Part shown: positions 1-14,400 of the stretch, piece by piece | How the letters are laid out: every line of letters begins with the position of its first letter | Numbering within the stretch: position 1 is the stretch's first letter | Source of the DNA: Schistosoma haematobium | Taxonomy: Eukaryota > Platyhelminthes > Trematoda > Strigeidida > Schistosomatidae | Direction of reading: 5' to 3' | NCBI RefSeq assembly: GCF_000699445.3 | Contig: NC_067195.1 | Location: 69,126,591 to 69,190,590, forward strand | DNA: 64,000 bases | The notes under the pieces: generated by a model | Told to the model about the DNA's origin: nothing | What the model saw: only the letters and a program-made list of their open reading frames with translations | Database searches by the model: none | Translations under genes and position numbers: made by a program

Positions 1-3000
1 CAAAACCTTTTAGGAAAAAACTTTCAATTTTAAAAATCTTCCCGTACATAAATTTCCATAGGTTCAAAAAGAAACAGTTATTCTTCTGAACGAGCGTATT
101 AATTATTATATGTTTTCATGTTGCAATCTGACATGCTAAAGCCGAATGGTACAATGACAAATACTGAGACCTCTCAGTTTTCTTCGATATCTACACGTTC
201 AACATGAGATAGCATTCAGTAATACACAGTCTGATAGTTTTGTTTTTTAGCTACTAATTAGAAAACTGGACAAACATTAATACTGACCTTGTAGGAATAG
301 TTTGTATCATTATCTACGAGATATCTTATATTTACTATTTTACTTATTGTTTAAAGAAATCTTTTAAGAAGTGATACGAACTGTCGTTTCGGACGTAAAT
401 GGGATCGTCTAACTTCATGACCTGCAATCAAGGTTTAAAATCTACTTTACAAATTATTTGTTAATTACATTTTTGTTGGCAACATTTTAGATGGAGTAAA
501 GTGACTTAACAATTACTACTTGAAACAAGAAATCCAGAAACAAAACACATTCGAAATGACTATTATAAGAAAAACAAGAGAATATTTCTATTTCTTAAAA
601 GTTAAATGAACACAGGAAAAATAAGTGAGGTTGATCAATTTCGTACATGAAATTAGGTCAACAACAACAAAGCCTTGTTTGAAGTTAACTAATTAATGGA
701 AGTTAACCTTATTGTAAAATTGACCACGTCTAATCGGTTATTTACTAATGCCTGTTATTATTTAATTTAATTATAATTCTCTCTGCATATATATAGCCCT
801 ATACTATTGGTTTATACAGTTTATTGATTTGCAGTCAGAGAATGTAATTTATCAAAAACAGACTAACAAGTCACAATGCTTTGTATCTCTACTCATTCTA
901 CACAATCGATTTCATTATTTTGAATGTCAAACTCAAAGAATGAATATTCTATAGTTAGGACATAATAACTTGTGAGCAGTCGGCAACAGATGTTATATAT
1001 ATATATATATCGTATGAATAAAAGACAGCATTACAAGTTCTTTATTCATGAAGGTATTCTATTTTTATTCAAATTAAGTATTGTCCTGTAATAAATTTGA
1101 TCAAAGTTTATGTGACAATGCTATAAAATAGATCAATGACAAGGTTCGGTTTAATGTGTTAATTATAGTAAAGATAACTAAATAATTTGAACGTCACGTA
1201 TAGTTTTAGTCAACTTTTAAAAAGAAATAAAACGAATTAAGTTCAAGGTGTTCAATTGATTATCAATGTGGAAATCATATGTGAAATTTAAAATGTTGAT
1301 ATTTCATTTTGCAACTCATTTTGTTAGATAGACAGCTAACATTTAGTATATAAAGAGAACATGAATATTGTAGCGGAATATGGAGTAAATACACACAAGA
1401 AAAATGTGGTACCGTGAAAAAGAAATGCCTACAAAAATTGAACAATAGATGAAAGCTATCAGCCTCGAAATTTCGATTTGAATGATTCTAAAAGAACAAA
1501 ATTTAATTATAATTTACTTGATATTCAATGGTGAAAATGAGTAAAATTATCGTTCGAACGGAATAGCGTATGACTATTAACTCTAAATTCTTAACCTCTT
1601 AAATAAGTCAAAATCAACAAATGTAGTCAATGAACTAATAACAAGACTATATCTACATTGTTTTAAGTTTCTTGTATAACTACTGATTAAAATGTAATTT
1701 GACAATCATGTAAAGATAAATAGTAAACTGTGTAACGCATCCATTCATTCTAAAGTGAACACTTCTAAGAGAAGCTACTAAAACTGAATTAGCTTGCTTG
1801 ATCAAGACTGCAAGTAAAAATACACATCCAGTTAGTGAGTTACACATTGATAATTTTGTATTGGTAATGTTTCAATATTTTGAAATTTATAAGTTCTTAT
1901 TTTCAAAAAAGAAAATTACTGATATTAGTGACACCTTAAACATAATCGTGCGAAAATACACGAAGTGATTCCACGTATACAGTATACGACGTAAATAACT
2001 GTGATCAACTGAAACATGACCAACCCTCTTTCCACTTGAACTAAGCGTGGTTACTAGTCTGTTAACATGAGAGTATATGTAACAGACTAGAGAAAAAAAG
2101 TAAGCAAAATAGAAAACCCATTACTCTACTATTGTATCCCAATAGCAATAATAATAACAATAAACAGTAATAAAAACATTGTATTGTATACCATTTTGGT
2201 CGTTATCATAATATCTATTAATGTACATTTTACTTATGAATTACTTAGGTTTTTTTTATTCGAAATGACTGTTATGTTGGACCATTTTCGAGTAGGTACA
2301 ATTCAATCACCATAAAAATACATTTTGAAAAAAAATTAACATTTTATCAATGACAGATTGTACAATTGTAGACGAAAAGAAATTTTAAAAAATGATAAGA
2401 AATATATTTTAAATAAAGAAACAAGTGATAATAATGATAATGTTAATATGTTTTGGCGGTAAAATGAATTCCGACTTGATAGTCACAGGAAATACAAAAT
2501 AGATGATAGAAACTAAAAGATTAACTTAGAAAAAAGAGGGGAGGGCATGAGATATATATGACCAGAAAAAGAGAAAACTTTAGGAGAAAGACAAACTATA
2601 CAAGGGATAAGATGAATGACAAAAATAAAATAATGAATATATTACGCCCGCTTCTTTTCATCAGTTACAATATACGTGTTAGTGCAATAAAACTAATGAA
2701 TATCATTATATGATGTGATAAATACAGATGAGAATGAAAATAATTTATATGAAAATCATAGTTATCCTCTTATTTGTTAACAAGTGACTTAACTGGTATT
2801 ATACATACACACACATACATGTATTAAGTGGAAAATGCCTCCTTGTAGTGCTTTGGAAAAAAAAGAAAACTGAATAGAACAAACAGATACATGAACAGAT
2901 AGATATAGACAGAGATAGCAAGTACCATAGACTTCAGTATAATGCATTACATAAGATAATTTTACAAAGCAGTAGAAAGAGAACAAAGAGGAGTAGCTGG

Positions 3001-4320
3001 AACAGAATGAAAGCTGAACGGTAACTGTGAGCACCATGGTTCATGCAAAAAGAGAAAGATTACTTTGTATAAGATTTATCAGAATAAGTAGAATCTTATA
3101 AGTGTGATAATTAGAATATTTCAGTGTTGAAAAAATTTATCTTCTTAGGAGAACACCTGACAAATTGTACAATAATAATAATAAGAGATTCTGAGTTAAA
3201 CGTGGAAAATTGATGAAATGCACCGTTTTTCTTAATCCAAAATAAAGATTATTCACAAATACAATAAGAAACACAGTCTTTACATAAATAATATTTCGTT
3301 ATATAATAGGGGTAAGATGTATAGAAAGATAAAATGAATTGACTTCTTTTCAATGTACTTTACAATATAAATCAATTTCAATGAACAAAATGTATAGAAT
3401 TTTCCCGAGATGACTTTTCTGCAGTTGGGAGAGGATCTCTGAAGATAAAGAAGAGAAAAAAAGGGAACAATAACAATAAATTGTCTAAGATGATCTATTA
3501 TATAAATTTTCCTCAATAATAATTTTAATTCTCAGTAATCATAATAACATTAAAATATACAAAGTTCAACAACAATAAACAAGAAATTGTCAGTTACATT
3601 CAAAAAGAGACAGTGAATTTCAAGTATTACTAGAATAAAAAATTATATATGAGAGGGATTGAATTTTGATAGTTAAACATTATGATCCAACAATGACCTG
3701 TGACAAATCAACAGCTTAACACTATGAACCAGTGACAGTCTAAGCAATCGACTACAAATTATTATTTCATGAGTCTATTAGCGATCGGTACTTAATATAC
3801 TTTAAGATTCAAAGTAGTAGTAGTAGTACTGAACGTTAAGAAGTTTCGAAATCCATAGTCTATTGGTTAAAACTTCATATATTGTTACACATTTGCACGA
3901 GACAAAAATAATACGAACAATGAATGATCATTCAAGTGTAATCAATTATCGAGTAGCATCCAAGAAGGTTCAAAAAAGCAGTGTAAGGTGTGACACGAAA
4001 GAAATCTATACACTTACGTAAACTTTCAAAATATTTAACAAGACCAGTGTTCTACAAATTTCCATATAGTTACAAATAGATTTACAAACTAGAAACATGT
4101 GTACCTGCGATAAAACTGAATTTTTTTATGATCTATACATATACTTCAAGAAAAGTAAAGTAGATCAACGAGGACAATGAGTCGATAGATTAAAATATCA
4201 CTACAAACATTTTAATTTAAGAGAGTTCATTAACTCAGTAGCTTACTCACTTTCTTAACTTAATACGCTAAAACGAGTCTCGAAATAACCAACTCCTTGG
4301 TTCGACTATGTATAAGTAAA
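1..4320. other. AT-rich non-coding DNA, no gene seen
   Basis: No frame on either strand shows an open stretch with credible splice sites or codon use. The only structure noted is a short AT dinucleotide run at about 994-1010 and scattered A/T homopolymers. The stretch lies downstream of the NudE gene and could hold a distant 3' exon that I could not identify. Confidence 0.6.
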
Positions 4321-4324
4321 ACTT

Positions 4325-4500
4325 TGTAAGGTGGCGATCAGAGGTATTCGACAGGAAACCCTAGTTTTGTGCTATTTGGTACTCGTCAGCAAGGTGTATC
4401 TGAATTCTTGTGGGAACTGGTTCTCCTTGCCGAATTTGAATCCAGCTTTACAGTTGGAGACGTTAGTACCGAGCTATCCGGGCAATGAATGACCTCATGT
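4325..4500 (-). mobile_element. Degenerate hammerhead-bearing SINE (Smα-like)
   Basis: On the minus strand the hammerhead core CTGACGAG is present (4382-4389), followed by a short stem II and then AAAA where the catalytic GAAA should be. The flank resembles the 9.1-kb copy rather than the 55-56 kb copies. The mutated GAAA box suggests an inactive ribozyme. Confidence 0.5.
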
Positions 4501-4504
4501 GAGA

Positions 4505-7500
4505 CTAAGATGTATTTACAATAGATTTGCCACAGAATGGTGACGAATATCACTAAGGAGGGCTGAGGAGCACTAAAAAAGACTTGAGATATATGACAGT
4601 GGTTACTACTCAGTGATCAATCAATTGTAAGTAATGCGTGAGTGATCAGAAAATTGTTAGGTGTTATACGCAATAACTATAAAGTAATGCAGAGTAAACT
4701 GCTATGTAACATAAATGTTACCAAGCAATCTTTAAATAAATGACCTATCAAGTAGTCAAAGAAAAAAGATATAACCTTAGAAGTTTGATGAAAATTCCAG
4801 ACCTAAATGTACAAATTAAAGATTAACAAACCTAACTAATATGAAATCCTACAATCACTGCTCACAAAATAACTAGCGTCTATAGACTGTATACTGTATA
4901 TACTGTCTATATACTGATCTTTAGTATTGATTTTTAAGGTAAGATGTATTAACTTCTTGGACTGAATAGTCTATGCTGATTATTGTGATATACATAACAC
5001 GCTAGAGTCACATCACAAGTTAACACTTTACTTCGTAAAATAAAATGGATTAGAAAGAAAACACATTCGTTATTTGATTTAATCACAAGACGACGGTTAT
5101 GAAAGTGAATGAAGTAACTGTCAAGCACTTAAATTAAGAAAAAACTACTATAGATAAGCTTATAATGAAATGAATAAAATATTCTAGTGGAAAAACCTAA
5201 TATGACAGCGTACTCTTGTCGTCACTCTAAGAAAAACAAGACTTAAGTCTTTACCTCGGATATGGAAAGTGACGGCATAATTTAGTTTTATCGATTAAGG
5301 TAAGAGAAATGCCTCTGAATAAGTTTATTCATGTATTCAGAATAATGAGCCAAGTGTAGTTTAATGCAGAAAATACACCTTCATGCAATACTTCAATACA
5401 TGCCCAGATTTTTGTTTGTAATACGTGCGTTATTAGCGACTTGACAGTCTTTCACATACATACAAGGCTAGTTGTAAAATCAAGACATTGTAAATTAAAG
5501 CAAAATTTGGACAACCAAAGTGAAAAAAATCTGGAAACATTTTATAATGTAAATGGATCACATAACATCTAACCAGTTGTTTATAAGAATAATGTCACCC
5601 GTTACGACCGAATTATAACGATAACAAAAATGATTGAATGGAATTCAGTTGATTGGAAGCTAGCTTACATGAAAAATGTAAAATATTCTACGACGAAAAT
5701 ACCACTCCATCATGTTGCGGACGCGTCAAGTGTAGGGCAGTCAGTCGTGATGGGAGAAAGATTAAATTATAGCAACAGTTTTACCTCAAATAAATTTTAT
5801 AATAGAAATTTTTACAGAATATCTACAACTGAGTGACTCAATAAACGAAAACATAACCGTAATTACTGATTACGATACACTTAGATAATTTGACAACGTG
5901 GGGTTTACTTCGAGGTGCATTAAGTCACTACACCTCTGAACATAAAGCAAATCGAGAAATATCACAAGTATATTTTTTCTCCAGTCATGACGATAAATCC
6001 TGAGAGTATGAACATAAATATTAAACAAATAGAGATTGGTTTTAGTGCTCAACATGCCTATGTTCATACAATTTTGATCAAATATGTAATGATCTAGTAA
6101 GCTGAGGGAAAAATATCTTTGGCTGTAATGACATTCGGACTTGAATCCGAAATAGTGATGGCTTGACTACTAGAACCCATTGTTGCTGAGACGGTAATCA
6201 CTGCACAAATTATTGACTTTTATATTCATCTTAAAATAATAACAACCGATCATGTCATTTTTAAAATTATTGGGTGACAGATATGGAGTACAAAGGGTAA
6301 AGTATGAAAATGGTTCGTTATTGAGAGGGAGGGAGTCAATAAAAAACTCAAAACATAGTTTCTCAAATATTACATCTTAGATCCGAATGTAATAACCACT
6401 TTTACGACACCCCTACGTAAATCTATCATTATGTCAACAGATTAAAAAGTGTACAAATTATGGGGCAGATTTATTTTAATCTCATTAGCTAGTTAGTAAG
6501 TACCCACATGGTTAATTATTAACGTTTATCAATGTACCTTTTCCATACATATGACTTTTTTATGGGCCTAGTCACCGTATTAAATGACTCTACAAATAAA
6601 GCCACCACACCACCCATGCCTGATCTGACAGACAAGTCAGAAGCCAAATATCATCGTTTTTTCGCCTTTACCGTTGGGTCTATTGAATCTATACACATGA
6701 AATATATTATTCCCAATACATCTCATATGAGCCTTCGTATTTTATGTAATTATCATGTTTGCTACGCAACGATCAAGTTTAAGAATATGTACTGAACTAA
6801 TCTAGGGATATATTAAAATAAGGTTTAATAAATTACCAAGTAAAATGGGTTAATAACATATCCTCCCGAAAAAGCTCCCAGACATTTTACTGAATACGTT
6901 TACCAAGATATCAAGTCCTAAGAGAAAGTAGTAAAAAAAAGATTAAACCCTATGGATAGAAACCCTGTCATAGATTACAACGACCTGACTGACACGATAA
7001 ATTTGATTATCAATATCATAACCGTATTAAATATGATTGTTGCCTGAATGTTATTTAAGTATAAGCCTGTAACAGGGTTATTTTATGTCTAAGGTTAATA
7101 CTGAAGAAAAGTTTGCACTTTCATCTCATTCAAAAATATAGATGTAAACCCTATAATCAATAATGATAATAATATAAAATACGAAAATTGACTCATGAAT
7201 TCAACTATTAAAATACGAAAATATGGTACAAACAAAAGTATGAAGTTAACAGTGTAAAGAAACACTAAATATTTGTGGTTCTTTGAATTGTAAAAGGATA
7301 TTTACAATAAAGACCGGACATTGTAATGTGTTATGAGCGTAAGAACAAAGGAAATAAAAATCTAATTATCGGATTGAAGAATAATGTTTAGTGGTTCATC
7401 ATCAGATGCTGATAACCATGTTTGTATTAAAGTGTAGCATTGAGATATGTTATAATATGAAGTAATCGACATTGATGATGGAAAGAATTAGAGTTACAAG

Positions 7501-7515
7501 GATCATCAAGAATAG

Positions 7516-7585
<70 letters not shown>

Positions 7586-7650
7586 TTATAAGCAGATGAT
7601 GCAAAACCGTCAGAAAAAATGAATTCATAATATTCTGTATCAAATGTTGT
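4505..7650. other. Non-coding stretch downstream of NudE gene, two orphan ORFs
   Basis: Mostly AT-rich sequence. Two plus-strand open frames, 5630-5836 (68 aa) and 6532-6795 (87 aa), are not recognised and lack clear exon borders. The first has fairly even codon use. A tRNA-like SINE remnant in reverse orientation may lie near 6120-6200. A further 3' exon of the NudE gene could be here but was not found. Confidence 0.4.
7517..7583. repeat. (TA)n microsatellite
   Basis: About 67 bases of uninterrupted TA dinucleotides. Confidence 0.97.
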
Positions 7651-7656
7651 TTTAGC

Positions 7657-7662
7657 TTTATT
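7657..7662 (-). terminator. Possible polyadenylation signal for NudE gene
   Basis: AATAAA on the minus strand, about 190 bases past the first possible stop codon of the NudE gene. It supports, but does not prove, that exon 8 is the last exon. Confidence 0.35.
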
Positions 7663-7853
7663 CAAACTCGTTAGAGAAACCAATTGAATGAAATAAGAAC
7701 GCTTTCAACAGAAAGTCATTCGATTGCCTCCAGTACATTACTGTGAAAACGTCCGTAACAACAATGAATAATGTAAAATATCTCTCAGTTTGCGTAAACC
7801 AACGAAAAAGTAAAAACTGAAAATGCACATATTAACCAATCAATGAACATTAC

Positions 7854-8054
7854 TTACAATTTAATAGGACCATTTGTCCAACTTGGATTAGATAATCTTT
7901 GTGGTGACTTTAAATTGTATCTTTTCAATTCGAAATCGGATGATGGAGAGTGTATATTACCGTTATTACTGCTACTATTACCATTATATACTGGCGCAGA
8001 AAGTGGAGGATGACCGTACGTCTTATACAATATAGATAATTTCATTTCTAATTG
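7854..8054 (-). CDS. NDEL1: NudE gene exon 8 (last recognised)
   Basis: The acceptor ends TTATTCTCTATAG, then the frame opens [11 protein letters not shown], matching the family segment after the conserved LTPS block. The exon runs to a TAA at 7854-7856. The same bases also form a consensus donor (exon end at 7858), so it is either terminal or internal. It is rich in Ser, Asn and Pro. Confidence 0.85.
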   Translation of the reverse strand, partial: QLEMKLSILYKTYGHPPLSAPVYNGNSSSNNGNIHSPSSDFELKRYNLKSPQRLSNPSWTNGPIKL

Positions 8055-11000
8055 CTATAGAGAATAAAAAAAGGGACGAATATCAAAACAAATCATTAAA
8101 ATTATCAGTATAGAGGTTTGCAGAGATTACAGAATGTTACTAATAACCACAGACAATAGATGACAGCACAATATCGTGAAATGGTTGAAGTCAGATATAA
8201 ACACTATTTGATTTCGGCTCAGTAGTCTGAAAGTTAAGCGTTAGAGCGCAAGATTGAAAGTCTTGGGTTCGATCCGCGATGGTGAGGTCATAGATACACA
8301 CTGCTGTAGAGTAGCATAAACAGGATTAAACAGCTGTTCGGTGCTTTATGGTTATTAAAATTAATTTGTTCCAACAGAATGTAATTTGATAAACAACAAC
8401 AATTAATATTTATTCTATTTTACTTTGACAAAAACAAAATTTAAAGTATATACACCTGTATGTCGGAATCCGTAGCTAAAGAAAGATACGCAGGCACACA
8501 AACGAACGTATACACGCAAATAGTAAAACTGTAGATTAATTAATATTGTTGTTGCTTATCGTAGACTTTCAAACTTACTCCTATTCTTTGTAAAGCATTA
8601 TTCACCATATTTAAAGCAGATAATCTGACAGACGGAGTAAGTATTGAATTGAAAAAGCAACTGTTTTCTGTTTGTACCATAGAATCTATTGTATCGACTA
8701 GATGAAACAAGTAATGAGAGAGAAAATATACATCAAAAGAATTGTGATTATGCAGGACAACAATGTAAAAGATTGTCAATTCAAGAATAAACCATTAAGA
8801 ATTCAGTTAAATATGCTAAAAATAACATTTATGGGCATGCATTATATATATAAAAAAGGTAAACTTACTAATGACTGACTACTGCCTATATATAGTCCTT
8901 TAGAGCTAATTGAACTCTGTTGACTGAGTTGTGCTGTGGCCACTGGTCTAAGTGACCCTATATTAGCGTGGACTACAGGTCAATAGCGGTACGAATAGCT
9001 CAGCACTAACGTCTCTGACTGTGTGACTGAGTGATGCAGAATTGAATCATCCAGGTAGCAGCACCAGTTCTTTCGAAATTAGAGGTATATCTTGCTGACG
9101 AGTGCTAAAGAGCATGAAATCTAAGTCCAGGGTACCCTGTCAACTACCTAACATTAAGCTGAATTAGACATCTATTACACTCAAATTCCGAATTCGCAAC
9201 TAGTGTTGCACACCTATGATCTGATACGAGATCAAATCTAAGACCTTCAAAGCTTTATGGAAAGCAAATAACAATTATAATAAGTAAGAGTTTACAGTCC
9301 TAACTTCACCCGATTCACAATGCAGCAAAATGCTTAAAAAGAACTTGAAAACTTAATGTAAACAATGTGACTATATTTGCCGGCGATTAAATGTACAATG
9401 AGTTAAAAAGTATCATATTTCATTTTGAGAGAGCTTTAGCATCATGGTCAGATTTATGAATCATATCATTTGGTAAAATAGAAACTATCAGATAAATATG
9501 ATCGCCATTTTTTTTTAAACACTGGACTACATATATCTAGTAATGCATCTAAAATGACAATGTTAGAGTTCCATGAAAATCACAGTAACTTGAATAATCC
9601 TAAGACTGCAGAATAAACCGTTAAATCCAGTCGTTTAGTTATGGAACATTAGAACCCGATATAAGCGTGTTGCTACACCATAATGTAACAATATAGTGAA
9701 AAGAAATTAACAAGACGAAAATCAAGGTCATAAAATATTATTTATTGAAGTAAAGAAATTAGCATATCAAGCAGAGGTAGTAATGGACTTGAAAATACAA
9801 AATAAACAGCAGTGTTATATTCAAACAGATTCAAAAAGAACGAATGAATTTGTCTCTGATATCCATGTTAGTTATAATGTTTAAGAACACTAACTACAAA
9901 TCAGGATTATCTAACAGACTCAAAGCAGATAGCCTGTATCTTTCTAACATGTCTATGACCAACAGTCAATGGTTTAAAGGGATGATATCATTTTTTAGTT
10001 AACCCGCCTTTGTTTTTATTAGACATTATACTCATACTATCAAGAATGCTATGCCGACGAATCAACACGTGTAAAATATGTTTCAAACAAAAGTGGAATT
10101 ATTGTTTGCAGGATATACATTATGAAATTAAATAAAAACGGTAAATTAGATAGACATAAAGGGAATTACTTGAATTAGTCAGTTTCAATAAAAAGCTCCT
10201 ATAATTAGTCATGAGCACTCAAGGGGTGATTCGAAGTTCAAGAACCAAGATTAACAATTAGATCTTCATTAAATAGTGAAAGACTTACAAACTAATTTCC
10301 TCCAATCGTCTGTGACATTGTATCATATTTATCTTATCTTCATATTTCATATGAGCATGCCATTTCATTTCATAAAAACGTTATTCTTTCGTTTCTCTAG
10401 CAAGAGAAAACTTTTATGCAACTTGGACTTCTCATTTTAGTTAACGGGAGGGAAAAAGAGGATAGAAGTAATCTTGTTGCTCAATATTAAAGAGCCTTAG
10501 TGGAATTCAGTCAACACATTTTACAGTTAAACAAGAAAGTAGAACAGAATAAGCAACATAATAATCATAATCATTTCGATATGATAGCATAAATTATGCT
10601 TTACGACATATAAAAGAATGGGATTAGAAAAATGTTACATGTAAATGACTGAATGTTAACAAAAAATGATCCAGATTGATTCGAAAATAATAACAATTTG
10701 TATGTAAACTCTTTTGTGAATACAATTTAATGGGACTTATATTAGCACGTTAATTAATGCAAATTTATGATTAAAGGTTATCACAATAGTTGTAATAGCA
10801 GTAATAATAATAAAATTATTATTATTATTATTATTATTATAAAAAGTGGGAAAAGGGGAAAACACACTTTCAGATATGAAGAAAAAAATACTGCTACTGC
10901 AATAGCAACTACAAAGCAGTTCACGGAAGAAATCTCATTTCATTTTTACTGAAAGTATTCAGCATAAATTTTTATTTCAATAAAATCCATGTAAATATTA

Positions 11001-11393
11001 TCTTGTATTGAAATTAGAAAAAAAACAAGCAATTTTATTCAGTTCAATTTACATTCAATAAGAAAATTAGATCAGATACAGATCAACAAACAAAATTGAA
11101 TTATTATCGATTAAATTTTAAGGTATACTTATTTTGATCTGTGCAAGATAATGAAAGTAGTTAAAGAATTACCATATTAGAATACATTGTTGTTACATAT
11201 TCATTCTGTCTGTTAGTTGAAACAGTATAATAAACAGTGAGATTGATACTGTAAGACTTCATTGATATACTACTTGGAATATCTAACCACTTGAGAAACC
11301 TCACCCATTTAGAGTGTTGAACATAACGGATTTACATTATTTACCAAAACATGTTTGAAACACTGAGTAGCACATGACTAAGCCACATCCCAG

Positions 11394-11451
<58 letters not shown>

Positions 11452-14400
11452 CGTCCCCAATAATTATGTTGTGGAACCATATAGTAATATGAAATGCACT
11501 TACGACATAGAAAACAACATGTGAATTCATGTGTAACACTTATTGAATACTATGAAGTACAACAACAAAATGTTTCTTTTATTGTTTTATTCATCTCCAA
11601 ATCAGTTTCCATTCACAATCAGATCATTTCTAGATTTACTCTCAACAAAAAAGCTAAAGCATGAAAGAGTGTAATGACAGTAGTAACTGAATATATGTTG
11701 TATACGATATTAGGAGTAAATATCAAAATTTAGGTACACTAAGAAGGTAAGTGAAATTAACATGTATTTCTATAATAGACAAATCGGTGAAATACGTTTA
11801 TGAATTAAGCTGTACACCATGCTTTCGATCACTAAGACAGATAGTATAGACTCTAATATTTTAAGCAATAGTTTCTTACTAAATCTTGCGGAATACAAAT
11901 TCCTTTACTTGGTCTTCATCTACGATTTAAGTGTGAAGAGTAGTAACACTACCCGATTGTTAAAACTGAAATAGGTGAAACAAGGTTCGAACCAAAGACT
12001 TAGTATTTGAAGGTTGAACGCTTTAACTAATGAGTCACCACCCACCTACTCTAGAATCAGTAAAGAAGAGTCAGTCATTTACATCATTGGAACTAAATAC
12101 TAACCTCACTCAATGTTTAATTATCAGAAACAAAATCATAGTTATTATAACAAAAAATGTTAACAATAATAATGAGAGCAAACCAATTAATAAATTGAAT
12201 TACTCTATTACAATTAAAACTATTTAATATGTTGTTAACAAATATCAGTGAACTATAATGCAATCAATTGAGCACCTACACACACATACATGCATACTAC
12301 AAATGTAAATTTATTTATTTATTTATCAATAATTATCATTATAAAAGAAAATATGTAATTTTTTTTCTATTTAGTTTGACATAGAAATTGTATATATTAT
12401 AAATATGTAATAAGATGACTTTGAGATTACAATTATTTGAACTCAGTGATTGAAACACTATTTAATTTCAACATAATCTTTCTAAATTTCTTAAGAGATA
12501 AATTCTCTCAATTAGTCAAATGGGCATGAAATCAAGGGTAAATTGTAAAAATAAAAAAATTAATATGAATAATGGAATAAACAGTGGCGGCCTGCTTGAA
12601 TATTTAGGCTACCTGTTCCTCCGATCTAGATATTTCATCAAGTTATTTGTTTTCTTGTTTGTTTTAGCACATCATTATGTCTATTGTGCTCACAAACTAT
12701 TCAGGCGCGTTTATGAAGTTTACAACCTTTCGCTGTACGGGTTACAAAAAGGTACAATCAGCGACATCATGGTGGCTGGCAATATGCATTGAAACGAATG
12801 AACATTAATCAAATGTGGATTATCGAACTCCTAACATCTAACTGGTCATCATTCAAAATTTATCGGCACAATCGATCAAGATATAAGAAAAGGAAACTTG
12901 TTGAAATACTTTATGCTGAGAATTCTATATCGTACCAAAAATATAGTGTTGAATAAAGCTTCTAATAATAATAATAATAAATAATAATAATAATAACAGG
13001 CAAATACATATTATATTATACAAATACTTGTTCACATACATACACACATACAATCACTAATCATTCTTTTAAAAGCATAGGTTAGATAAATTATCTATGT
13101 AATTAAGATGACAGCACATTTATTAAACGACGTCAGAAGTACAATAAACGTTTTACAACAACAAATAGAATAATAGAGACTAAATGGTAATAATAATATT
13201 ATTATTATTATTACTAAACAAATATGCAGTGTGAAAACATTTCAAATCATGGGTTAATCCAATATACCAATCCATACTTGTAAATATTGTACAAGGATAC
13301 GCTTAAATTGGGTTTTAATATTAATCATTGTTAAGATATGTCTCTATAATCCTGATGGGGACTTTATTATGTTAGTTATGGTTACTGAAATCTTATAATT
13401 ATGACTACTTATTTGTTTAGATTCCAAAAGAAGGTTGGAGATGGATCAGATAGGATTTTACTAATATAACTGAAGCTTTACTATGAAATATGAGTACAAA
13501 ATTTACTTGATCACAAGAAACTGTATAATAAGAATAAAATACTTGTAAAATCTTAATCAGTAAAAAACTAGATTTCCTGTGTGTAAGCGGCTTCATCAGA
13601 GAGTACGAATAAATAAACGAACTAACATAAATTTAAATAGTGTGATGGAAACAAAACAGAATATTTTTAGTATAAATATATTATTCATATTATTATCAAT
13701 CTACTCAATGCTCAATTTATTCTAGATTATCATGTCCAACCTTGGTAATGATACTTAGAAAATTTTAATTTAGGGAATCTGTAAAACATATACAAAATAA
13801 ATAATAATTGGTGCATCAAACAAAACATTAGTACACCATATATATTGATTGGTTGAAAATATTTTCAGTTTTTAAGGAGGTTTAAATGATATTCACTGAC
13901 ACCTTTAAAGCAGTATCAAAAATTCACACATTGATCAACTAACTACGTATTTATATTTGAAAACATTACATTATCCGCATTTGAATGAAAATAAACACTA
14001 TTTATAATCTACTGAATCAATGGCTTGTAGTAAGCAATTGATTAGTGTGCCATATTCACTTAACTCATAAAATGTATAGACAATAAGTTGAAACAGTAAC
14101 CGTAGTGTCTGACTGTCATAAAGTAAGACAGAGTGAAATGCTGAAGTTTACACTTGGTATTTAATAAAGTGATGGATATATCACCTACGCTGCAGGTGAA
14201 ACAAGTTGACAAAGCCTGACTGACTCTTACACCAGGACTTATAAAACTTTTGATATAAGAGAAATATTTAAAGCTTCAAACTACATCACATCCTATAATC
14301 ATTCTAAATGCTAACGTACACCACTTCTGAAGTAACATTTTAGATACTTTTTGATCATTCTTATACTCAAGGAGGTCAGAAGAATACGAATTTTGTCGAT

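Noticed and set aside
8213..8290. A functional tRNA gene
   Set aside because: Only the internal promoter-like boxes are convincing. There is no matching acceptor stem, and it lies in an intron like the other SINE heads.
12520..12792. 90-aa plus-strand open frame
   Set aside because: It lies inside an interspersed repeat whose second copy (47.2-48.0 kb) does not keep the frame.
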